From NCBI GenBank assembly GCA_003567495.1, contig PWZK01000246.1:1-16002 (forward strand): a stretch of 16,002 nucleotides of DNA, read 5' to 3'. The notes under the pieces are model-generated. The model saw only the letters and a program-made list of their open reading frames with translations. It did no database searches and was not told the DNA's origin. Source of the stretch: Candidatus Brocadiaceae bacterium. GTDB lineage: Bacteria; Planctomycetota; Brocadiia; SM23-32. The position numbers were made by a program, and so were the translations under genes. Numbering within the stretch: the stretch's first letter is position 1; each line of letters opens with the position of its first letter. Shown in pieces: positions 1 to 5,375 of the stretch.

Positions 1-105
1 GGGATCGTTCTTTGTGCTTTCCCGGTTTCTTCAAAAGCCTATGCCGCATAATCGATAGCAAGCCGATATACATCGAGTTTTTCCAGCCCCAGACTATTTT
101 TATTC

Positions 106-138
106 GATCCCGATAGCGATCCCGATCCCGATAGCGAC
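106..138. repeat. GATCCC/GATAGC hexamer array
   Basis: Five and a half units of a 6-bp period (GATCCC, GATAGC, GATCCC, GATCCC, GATAGC, GAC) lie just upstream of the first gene remnant. The rest of bases 1-105 shows no gene or RNA that I can recognise. The array is non-coding and low-complexity, and resembles other short-period arrays in this window in being placed at a gene boundary. Confidence 0.8.
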
Positions 139-146
139 TTCGGTTA

Positions 147-503
147 TTGCTGCATAAACCCAGATTAGAACGCCTGCCGCTGCACAGGGTCGATCATAAC
201 TATATCGTGCACTGCACCATGAACGAGCTTTTCGGCGATGCTGCGGCGCCGAAACCGTTCTGCGTTGAGGACAACAACGGCAGACATGTTCGGGTTCTAG
301 GATATGCGGGCGCCGATTTCGAAACGCTTTGTGTGATGGAGGCGAGCAGAGTTCGACGGATTGACAGAGTTCTTTCCCGGCAACGCGCAGAAGGCGGGTT
401 AAACCGGCTGGGCATTTTGGGGATTTCCCGAACTTTTATGTGGAGGCGCCTGTCTGCACCCGGGAGGATATTTTCATTGGAGGCTTCGGGGTTATGTCAA
501 TGA
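147..503 (+). pseudogene. Cas6e-like fragment (CRISPR RNA endonuclease, decayed)
   Basis: The reading frame begins inside what looks like the N-terminal part of a type I-E Cas6 (Cse3/CasE) of the clade with motifs like LPLHRVDHNY, VHC..NELFGDAA.KPF and RVLGYAGADFETL (about residues 9-63). After that the frame no longer resembles the family, and the lysine-rich middle and the G-rich C-terminal loop expected of a roughly 220-residue Cas6e are absent. An open stretch in another frame (365-541) reads into the cas2e ribosome binding site but I do not recognise it. cas1, which normally sits between cas6e and cas2, is missing. I infer a deletion or several frameshifts. The family assignment is from remembered motifs, so moderate at best; a chance open frame remains possible. 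No CRISPR repeats are visible nearby. Confidence 0.4.
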
Positions 504-551
504 CCATAGCCATATTGGAGGCTTCGGGGTTATGTCAATGACCATAGCCAT
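476..551 (+). repeat. Perfect 38-bp tandem duplication over the cas2e start
   Basis: Bases 476-513 and 514-551 are identical. Each unit contains a GGAGG ribosome binding site, the ATG and the first codons of cas2e. Because 38 is not a multiple of three, translation from the first ATG (494) gives only 15 codons before a TGA at 539-541. The second copy (ATG 532) gives the full protein. The duplication is perfect, so it is recent or maintained. Confidence 0.95.
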
Positions 552-843
552 AACACGAAATTTGCCGGATCGTTTTGGTGGTTTTCTTGCTTCATGTATG
601 CTGAAACTTGCTCCCGGCACATATGTGGCCCCCTTTCTCTCGAAGGCTGTAAGAGATAGAGTTTGGGAGGTAATGCTGGCCTGGGCGGAACTCATTCCCG
701 AAGAAGGAGGCGTAGTCCTCGTCTGGCACGATGAAGAGTCGCCATCGGGATTGGGCTTACATATATCTTGTATTATACATTCGGTAGACGATGACACACT
801 GATTACACACTGCAACATTACAAAAAAGCTCACGAGGTTATAA
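532..843 (+). CDS. cas2e: CRISPR-associated protein Cas2, type I-E (Cas2e)
   Basis: 103 residues, against 94 for the E. coli protein. The N-terminal ferredoxin-like fold is clear: MSMTIAITRNLPDRFGGFLA (1-20), LAPGTYVAP (26-34), VRDRVWEVM (40-48) and a GGVVLVW strand (59-65) all match Cas2e. The tail from about residue 80 is more diverged but keeps an SVDDDTLIT stretch like the C-terminal strand of Cas2e. In the family Cas2 dimerises with Cas1 to insert new spacers; no Cas1 is encoded here, so adaptation from this locus alone is unlikely. The start at 532 is favoured because GGAGG lies about 10 bases upstream and the first copy of the duplicated start is out of frame. The stop overlaps the next gene's ATG by one base (TAATG). 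Confidence 0.88.
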   Translation: MSMTIAITRNLPDRFGGFLASCMLKLAPGTYVAPFLSKAVRDRVWEVMLAWAELIPEEGGVVLVWHDEESPSGLGLHISCIIHSVDDDTLITHCNITKKLTRL

Positions 844-1478
844 TGAAGATAGACACTCATGTACATAGCATAATTGAAAAACCGCATCCGGTAATGAGTT
901 GCGATGAGATGGTCGACATGGCTGTTGAAATGGGTCTGGATGGTTTTATACTAACAGAACATAATAAACTTCTGCCTGAAAAGGAATTTCAGGCCCTGCG
1001 AGAAAACAAGGCCAGTTTGAAGATTTTTAGAGGCATAGAGGTGGGATGTTTAGATGGCTTGCATTATCTTATATACGGGCCCCTGAGGTTCTGGCCACTG
1101 GACGGGGAAACAACGCCGCGGAATCTCGTTAAGATTGCGCACGAAGACGGCAATTTTGTGTCGATTGCACACCCCTATCGGTCTAATATGACTGATCCAA
1201 ATCCGGACTGGAAAATTCCCGAGCACGTTTATGAGATGGATATCGACGGGATAGAGGTCAAGAGCTTCAATTTACACAACACGGTTTCCCAGGAGAAAAG
1301 CCTGCAGCTTGCCGAACTGCTGAATTGCGTGGCCATGGCCGGGAGCGATCACCACCCCCACTGCCCGAGAATAGGAAAGATAGGGGTGAAATTGGAAAAT
1401 GCGGTCGAGACAGACGAAGAACTGGTAGGAGCATTAAAATCGGGAAGACTGAGCAGGTTTGATTGCGTTGACTTTTGA
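843..1478 (+). CDS. PHP-domain metal-dependent phosphoesterase
   Basis: 211 residues forming a PHP (polymerase and histidinol phosphatase) domain with its usual metal ligands: DTHVH (H6, H8), TEHN (E39, H40), RGIEVG (E66), AHPYR (H110) and GSDHHP (D169, H170). It is probably a soluble hydrolase acting on a phosphate ester or nucleotide; related proteins include RNase AM/TrpH types, but the substrate cannot be read from sequence. There is no DNA polymerase or histidinol-phosphatase context. The start is ATG 843, with GAGG at 834-837, and it overlaps the cas2e stop in TAATG, which suggests translational coupling. The adjacent isomerase stub suggests that it once belonged to a small sugar or phosphate metabolism operon. 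Confidence 0.85.
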   Translation: MKIDTHVHSIIEKPHPVMSCDEMVDMAVEMGLDGFILTEHNKLLPEKEFQALRENKASLKIFRGIEVGCLDGLHYLIYGPLRFWPLDGETTPRNLVKIAHEDGNFVSIAHPYRSNMTDPNPDWKIPEHVYEMDIDGIEVKSFNLHNTVSQEKSLQLAELLNCVAMAGSDHHPHCPRIGKIGVKLENAVETDEELVGALKSGRLSRFDCVDF

Positions 1479-1506
1479 GATTTCGTCTTTATAAAAGGAG
1501 GCCGAT

Positions 1507-1575
1507 ATGAAATTCGGGCTGTGTTGTGGATTTGAAAAATTAGAGAGCGCGGCTGAAATCGGTTTTAAAATATAG
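1507..1575 (+). pseudogene. Truncated start of a sugar-phosphate isomerase/epimerase-like gene
   Basis: A near-ideal ribosome binding site (AAAAGGAGG, 1493-1501) sits five bases before an ATG that opens a 22-codon frame ending in TAG. The peptide begins MKFGLCCGFEKLESAAEIGF, which resembles the first strand and helix of xylose-isomerase-like TIM-barrel proteins, where such openings are followed by a strand with a conserved E. Nothing of the remaining ~240 residues is present: after base 1575 the sequence is the rubrerythrin promoter region. It lies 28 bases after the PHP gene. I read it as the 5' stub left by a deletion; a true 22-residue peptide is less likely. Confidence 0.6.
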
Positions 1576-1586
1576 ACAACCATAAT

Positions 1587-1615
1587 TTGACATGAGAATT
1601 AAATTATCAGATAAT
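1587..1615 (+). promoter_or_regulatory. Rubrerythrin promoter with overlapping palindromes
   Basis: TTGACA (1587-1592), a 17-bp spacer and GATAAT (1610-1615) form a strong sigma-70-type promoter. The -10 element overlaps a perfect inverted repeat ATTATC-A-GATAAT (1603-1615) and a second one, GATAA-TGG-TTATC (1610-1622). Such palindromes over a promoter core are candidate operator sites. Given the peroxide-detoxifying gene downstream, a Fur/PerR-type regulator is a reasonable guess, but the spacing does not match the PerR consensus exactly. Confidence 0.7.
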
Positions 1616-1641
1616 GGTTATCGTAATCGTAAAACGAGACC

Positions 1642-1674
1642 GGGCATTGCGGATCTGTGATGCCCTCTTTTTTT
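1642..1674 (+). terminator. Terminator-like hairpin in the rubrerythrin leader
   Basis: GGGCAT (1642-1647) pairs with ATGCCC (1660-1665). Three further pairs (U-G, G-U, C-G) close a six-base loop, and a run of seven T follows (1668-1674). It lies between the promoter at 1587-1615 and the rubrerythrin start at 1695, so it could attenuate that transcript. It could instead end read-through from the cas2e-PHP operon. Confidence 0.65.
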
Positions 1675-1694
1675 AACTTAAAGGGGATAACTTG

Positions 1695-2198
1695 ATGAAA
1701 AAAACGCAGGATAATGCCGTGGAGGCATTTGCAGGAGAGAGCCAGGCCAGTCAAAGGTATCAGGCTTTTGCGAAAAAAGCCGATAAAGAGGGCCATCCGC
1801 AGGTGGCGCGTTTGTTTCGTGCTGCGGCCAAGGCCGAGCATATTCACGCTCAAAACCACCTGGATGTTACCGACGAAGTTGCGGACACTCTCAGCAATCT
1901 GCGTGCAGCTTCGGACGGAGAAGCAGAGGAATTCAAGGACATGTACCCCGGATTCATAGAAGCTGCTCGCAAGGAAGGCGATAAGAAGGCCGAAAGGTCC
2001 TTCGACTATGCCAACCAGGTGGAAGAAATACATTTTAAGCTTTACAATAAAGCGATCGGGGCTCTTTCGGAAGGCGATATGATGCCGGAACAAGCCATAT
2101 TCGTCTGCTCGTTCTGCGGCAATACCGTGGAAGGCGAGGCGCCGGATAAGTGCCCAGTTTGCGGAGCACCAAAAAAATATTTTAAGTCGGTAGATTAA
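1695..2198 (+). CDS. rbr: Rubrerythrin (diiron peroxidase with rubredoxin-like centre)
   Basis: 167 residues. An N-terminal ferritin-like four-helix domain carries the diiron ligand pattern: E15 in FAGESQAS, E48 and H51 in AEHIH, the MYPGF..A..E motif (83-94) and E110 with H113 in VEEIH. A C-terminal rubredoxin-like iron site follows, with CSFC (C138, C141) and CPVC (C153, C156). In anaerobes this cytoplasmic enzyme reduces hydrogen peroxide to water using rubredoxin or NADH-linked electrons. ATG 1695 is chosen because AGGGG is about 8 bases upstream; a TTG at 1692 would add one residue. The gene has its own promoter, appears monocistronic, and its stop codon is inside a terminator hairpin. 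It suggests an anaerobic or oxygen-sensitive host. Confidence 0.95.
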   Translation: MKKTQDNAVEAFAGESQASQRYQAFAKKADKEGHPQVARLFRAAAKAEHIHAQNHLDVTDEVADTLSNLRAASDGEAEEFKDMYPGFIEAARKEGDKKAERSFDYANQVEEIHFKLYNKAIGALSEGDMMPEQAIFVCSFCGNTVEGEAPDKCPVCGAPKKYFKSVD

Positions 2199-2230
2199 TT
2201 CTTTTTCAAGACGGAACTTGAAAAAGAATT
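2197..2230 (+). terminator. Terminator hairpin after rubrerythrin
   Basis: A perfect 14-bp stem (2197-2210 with 2217-2230) and a six-base loop ACGGAA start within the rubrerythrin stop codon. The arm core CTTTTTCAAG/CTTGAAAAAG is A/T-rich, so it can act in either direction. Similar hairpins recur at 8159-8200 and 14894-14919. Confidence 0.75.
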
Positions 2231-2295
2231 AGTATAACGGCAACGACTAGCCTGCATATTTCTCTTTTACATGTTTTGATGGAGAAAATTTCAAG

Positions 2296-2958
2296 ATGTC
2301 AAAATCAGCATTGATGGTATGGGGCGGATGGGACGGACACGAACCGAAGAAATGTGTGGATATCTTTGCACCCTTTCTCGAAAAAAAAGGCTATGAAGTC
2401 GAGGTTTCCGACGATCTGAACTCTTATCTCGATGTGGACAAGCTTAAGGAGCTTGACCTTATAGTTCCTGTCTGGACCATGGGCGAGATAGAAAAAGAGC
2501 AGTGCCAGGGGCTTCTGGAAGCTGTAAAATCAGGCACCAGCATTGCCGGATGGCATGGCGGGATGGGTGATTCGTTCCGCAAAAGCGTTGATTATCAGTT
2601 TATGGTCGGCGGCCAGTGGGTGGCCCACCCCGGGGGAGTAGTTGATTATGAAGTCAACATAAAGGATCGCGAGGATCCTGTAACCGCCGACCTGAACGAT
2701 TTCAAGATGTGTTCAGAGCAGTACTACATGCACGTTGACCCGAGCAACAAAGTGCTGGCGACAACGACCTTCAGCGGAAAGCATGGGGACGCAGACTGGA
2801 TAGCGGGATGCGAAATGCCGACGGTCTGGAAACGGATGTATGGAAAAGGTCGTGTGTTCTACACCTCTCTGGGGCATGTTGCGGCCGACTTTGAGGTGCC
2901 GGAGGCCCGAATAATCGCCGAGCGGGGCATGCTCTGGGCGGCTCGGGACGTTGGATAG
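2296..2958 (+). CDS. ThuA-family protein (glutamine-amidotransferase-like fold)
   Basis: 220 residues matching the ThuA-like family along its whole length: an N-terminal strand and GGWDGHEP (10-17), a [11 protein letters not shown] motif (85-95) with the family's conserved glycine-histidine turn, AHPG (110-113), EQYYMHVD (141-148), and the closing [12 protein letters not shown] (183-194). ThuA proteins are named after a trehalose-utilisation gene in rhizobia and often stand beside sugar dehydrogenases; the chemistry of stand-alone members is not settled. There is no signal peptide, so it is probably cytoplasmic. GGAG lies about 12 bases before the ATG. It is separated from rubrerythrin by a terminator, so it is likely expressed separately. 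With the PHP gene and the isomerase stub it hints at a former carbohydrate-related neighbourhood. Confidence 0.88.
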   Translation: MSKSALMVWGGWDGHEPKKCVDIFAPFLEKKGYEVEVSDDLNSYLDVDKLKELDLIVPVWTMGEIEKEQCQGLLEAVKSGTSIAGWHGGMGDSFRKSVDYQFMVGGQWVAHPGGVVDYEVNIKDREDPVTADLNDFKMCSEQYYMHVDPSNKVLATTTFSGKHGDADWIAGCEMPTVWKRMYGKGRVFYTSLGHVAADFEVPEARIIAERGMLWAARDVG

Positions 2959-2990
2959 GCGCTTAATATCGCAACATCGGGACGGCAATT

Positions 2991-3143
2991 ACCGCAGAGG
3001 CGCAAAGAGCGCAGAGAAAGACTACGGCAAAGGTGGTCCGCAGATTACGCTGATTGCGCAGATTTACGGCGGCGGAATTTAAATGTAAACCCTTATCGCC
3101 TTGAAAAGGCGTTACATACCAGCCCAGGGTGAAACCCCGGGAA
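2991..3143. repeat. Dispersed repeat fragments (GCAGAG-type and CCCAGGG hairpin type)
   Basis: Two recognisable intergenic repeat types lie side by side. Bases 2991-3067 contain CCGCAGAGGCGCAAAGAG-like text followed by two GATTnCGC units. Bases 3105-3143 contain two small hairpins, GCCTT-GAA-AAGGC and CCCAGGG/CCCCGGG. I recall similar text in intergenic DNA of PVC-type genomes, but cannot verify it here. They open a 635-bp stretch (2959-3593) with no gene. Confidence 0.55.
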
Positions 3144-3189
3144 ATGAGGCACGCATAACAATCGCGCCCTGTAGAGGCAGAGAAAATCA

Positions 3190-3454
3190 CAAATTCAAAA
3201 TATCAAGTTCCAAATAAATTCAAAATTATAATATCAAAATTCAAAACGTTGAATGGCATTCGTCAACAACAACGCATTTCCCGTAGGGGCAACCCCCTGT
3301 GGTTGCCCAACATCACGACCATTCGCACCAGGGCAATCACGGGGGATTGCCCCTACGGTTATTTTTGCCGCATCCGGCATGTTTTGAATTTGAAATTTTG
3401 GATTTGAGATTTATTTGATATTTGGAATTTTGAATTTTGAATTTAATCCCATAC
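3190..3454 (+). repeat. Dispersed palindromic (MITE-like) element, copy 1
   Basis: The core has outer inverted repeats CCGTAGGGGCAA (3281-3292) and TTGCCCCTACGG (3347-3358), enclosing two further hairpins, GGGCAACC/GGTTGCCC and GGGCAATC/GATTGCCC. A/T-rich flanks built of TTCAAAAT-like words (about 3190-3247 and 3381-3445) are imperfect inverted copies of each other, so the whole element is one large nested palindrome. Bases 3264-3454 recur inverted at 7915-8105 with about eight mismatches in 191 bp. No transposase is encoded, so any mobility would need help from elsewhere. Confidence 0.85.
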
Positions 3455-3480
3455 CCACAGCAATCTGAAAAACTAAAGCT

Positions 3481-3510
3481 CGTACATCGACAATTCTTTG
3501 TCGATGTACG
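3481..3510. terminator. Perfect 13-bp stem hairpin
   Basis: CGTACATCGACAA (3481-3493) and its exact complement (3498-3510) flank a TTCT loop. It lies between the dispersed element and the end of the leftward STN gene. There is no strong T-run on either side, so it may be a repeat remnant or a backup terminator. Confidence 0.6.
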
Positions 3511-3534
3511 GCGCCTAAGCGCCCGTACAGGCGA

Positions 3535-3569
3535 AATGAGCCACCCGCATGTGAGGCTGGTGGCTCATT
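3535..3569 (-). terminator. Terminator hairpin of the STN-domain gene
   Basis: An 11-bp stem (3535-3545 with 3559-3569) has a 13-base loop and lies 24 bases past the stop codon of the leftward gene at 3594. On the minus strand it is followed by a short TTT, so it is a moderate intrinsic terminator. Confidence 0.55.
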
Positions 3570-3593
3570 GAGGACTTACAAGAAGTTGTGTTT

Positions 3594-4412
3594 TCAGTGG
3601 TTTTCTTCCTCTTCCACATCCAGTTCCGGGTCCAGCTCAGGCTCGGGCTCGGGCTCCTCCAGGCGCTCCGGGTCTTCTCTCTCGCGCCATTGTCCGGGCG
3701 TTATGGTGCCCTCTATCAGCCTCGCCAGGTCGCCGGCCCTCTGATACTGCGTTGCAGACGGCCTTCGCTCAATCATACGGTCGCGCGTGTCGCGACGGTC
3801 GGTGGTGAGGCCGTTGCGACGGTCACGGTCAAGGCCATCGCTGTCACGCTGTTCGTAGTAGGCGTCTTCGATATCGCGCCGGTCCAGACCCATTTCCCTG
3901 ATGCGGCGAAGCTCGGCGTCGGTCAGGTCGCGGGGGTCCCTGATATTGTCGATGTAGTCGAGTTCGGAACTGGTCAGATCTTCGCGTAATCTTCTGGGCA
4001 GATGATCGCTCAGATACCGGGCAAAGACCGCACCTGCCTCTCCGCCGGCCGACTGAACTCGTACCACCGAGCCGCCGGCTTCCCAGCTTACCTGGGCGCC
4101 GTCGAAGATCAAGTCAAGCGCCTGATCCATACGGACGTTATGTAGCCGCATGCTCACGCGGCCTTCGGGCATCCGCTCGCCCTGCCAGCTGAACTTCAGC
4201 CCGCTTTCAGATTCAAGACGTGCAAGCACATCTTCCATGCCCGCATTCTCAAAATTGACTGAAATTCGCTGCCGAAGGACCTCGACCGCATCCACCCCGT
4301 CGGCCTCACCACCGTAAACCACCGGCGCACCCGACAGCACAAAACCAAACGCCCCCAGAACAGCAGCCACTGCGGCTCCCCGCCAAAATCTCTTTTTCAT
4401 GTGTATATGCAC
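3594..4412 (-). CDS. Secreted STN-domain (secretin/TonB N-terminal-like) protein
   Basis: 272 residues. A signal peptide is evident (KKRFWRGAAVAAVLGAFGFV, cleavage probably near residue 33). Residues about 48-119 form an STN-like domain with the usual pattern VNFENAGMEDVLARL, SGLKFSW, RVSMRLHNVRMDQALDLI and a final VVRVQ strand. In secretins and TonB transducers this domain precedes the barrel, but no barrel follows. Instead there is a charged Arg/Asp-rich region (about 150-245) and a Glu/Pro tail (PEPEPELDPELDVEEEE). The likely role is a periplasmic partner of a secretin, pilus or signalling assembly; function unknown. The GTG at 4410-4412 is preferred because AGGAGG lies eight bases upstream; the ATG at residue 5 is too far from it (20 bases). 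A consensus promoter lies upstream. Confidence 0.75.
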   Translation of the reverse strand: MHIHMKKRFWRGAAVAAVLGAFGFVLSGAPVVYGGEADGVDAVEVLRQRISVNFENAGMEDVLARLESESGLKFSWQGERMPEGRVSMRLHNVRMDQALDLIFDGAQVSWEAGGSVVRVQSAGGEAGAVFARYLSDHLPRRLREDLTSSELDYIDNIRDPRDLTDAELRRIREMGLDRRDIEDAYYEQRDSDGLDRDRRNGLTTDRRDTRDRMIERRPSATQYQRAGDLARLIEGTITPGQWREREDPERLEEPEPEPELDPELDVEEEENH

Positions 4413-4458
4413 GGCTCATACCTCCTCGTGAAAGATCGCTCCACTATCTTCTTTCATC

Positions 4459-4487
4459 ATTATACACTTTTCACGTTGGTTTGTCAA
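4459..4487 (-). promoter_or_regulatory. Consensus sigma-70-type promoter for the STN gene
   Basis: On the minus strand TTGACA (4487-4482), a 17-bp spacer and TATAAT (4464-4459) match the consensus exactly, about 47 bases upstream of the GTG start at 4412. Confidence 0.88.
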
Positions 4488-4546
4488 TAACATTCACGGG
4501 TCAAAAAAATTCACTGATTTCAACAGAGCTTTTTTCGCCTGGCCGG

Positions 4547-4582
4547 TGGACGCTATGGACATTATGGACAGTATGGACGGCG
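4547..4582. repeat. TGGACNNTA nonamer array
   Basis: Four TGGA blocks at exact 9-bp spacing (TGGACGCTA, TGGACATTA, TGGACAGTA, TGGACGG) lie between the divergent promoters of the STN and TPR-like genes. A closely related array stands at 8707-8748, upstream of def. Confidence 0.8.
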
Positions 4583-4618
4583 CGGAAGTTCGGCGGCTAT
4601 GAAATAAGCGGCATCAGG

Positions 4619-4647
4619 TTGAATTTAATACCGTCCGGTGTTATACT
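4619..4647 (+). promoter_or_regulatory. Promoter of the secreted TPR-like gene
   Basis: TTGAAT (4619-4624), a 17-bp spacer and TATACT (4642-4647) lie 35 bases before the ATG at 4682. This is a good sigma-70-type match and supports that ATG over upstream in-frame starts. Confidence 0.75.
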
Positions 4648-4681
4648 ACCGGAGAAACCGCTTTTTTATCGAGTTTTCCCC

Positions 4682-5335
4682 ATGCAAAGTAAAAAAAATT
4701 TTTTCTTACTCTGTACCTTTGTTTTTGCTGTTCTGCTGTTTTCGGCCCCCGGAGTGTGCCGGGAGACGGTTGCCGATTCGGAGCCGGAGCACGGGCAAAA
4801 GCTCACCGCGGGGCGACTCTTCAGATCCGCCTTTTCCGATGATACCGATCCGGCAGAGCAAAAAATGATACTGAAGGAAGTTATTGAAAAACACGGGGAT
4901 TCACGCTGGGCCGACGATGCGCTATGGGCGCTGGGCAGGCTTGCCGAGATTGAGGGACGGCGGGCCGAGGCGGTGCTCTGGTACCGTCGGTTAACAGAAG
5001 AATTTTCCCACCCCGCACTTGAACCGTTTACCGAGAGCCTGCAGTTTTACCAAACCTCCGCCCTGCCGAGGATACTGCATATAGTCGATGCCGCGGGCGT
5101 GCGTTATAAATATGATCGTGGTGAATTGCTTGCGTTCAATCCGCTTCCCTACGTCGTGCATAAACATCTCGGGCTGACGTACCGGCAGATGCGCTATTAC
5201 GGCCTTGCAGAGAGGGAATATAGAAAAGCATATCGCAACCTGCCCGATGTTGACCTGCTTCGCAACACAATTCAAACCCGCATAGACATGCTGCAGCGGC
5301 TGCAGGGCACTGCTTTCTCGAAGGAAATTCAGTAA
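4682..5335 (+). CDS. Secreted TPR-like protein
   Basis: 217 residues from the ATG at 4682. A signal peptide is obvious (KK then FFLLCTFVFAVLLFSAPGV, about 4-25). The C at residue 26 follows V, not G/A/S, so it is probably not a lipoprotein. Residues about 57-110 read as one or two tetratricopeptide-like helix pairs (SRWADDALWALGRLAEIEGR, AEAVLWYRRLTEEF), and residues 160-190 as another (LGLTYRQMRYYGLAEREYRKAY). It is probably a periplasmic protein-interaction scaffold. The frame is open 67 codons further upstream, but that part is repeat DNA and lies upstream of the promoter, so I exclude it. The ribosome binding site is weak. MscS follows after 40 bases and may share the transcript. Confidence 0.7.
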   Translation: MQSKKNFFLLCTFVFAVLLFSAPGVCRETVADSEPEHGQKLTAGRLFRSAFSDDTDPAEQKMILKEVIEKHGDSRWADDALWALGRLAEIEGRRAEAVLWYRRLTEEFSHPALEPFTESLQFYQTSALPRILHIVDAAGVRYKYDRGELLAFNPLPYVVHKHLGLTYRQMRYYGLAEREYRKAYRNLPDVDLLRNTIQTRIDMLQRLQGTAFSKEIQ

Positions 5336-5375
5336 ACCACATAGAATATTCGCTATATTTTTTCCCGGAGAAGAC

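Noticed and set aside
3560..3581. A 22-base match (19 identical) between 3560-3581 and 6844-6865, both near gene ends.
   Set aside because: A rough estimate gives about one such match by chance in a window this size, so it is not evidence of a repeat family.
4481..4681. Upstream in-frame extension of the secreted TPR-like protein.
   Set aside because: It covers the nonamer array and the promoter, and would hide the signal peptide; the ATG at 4682 is better.
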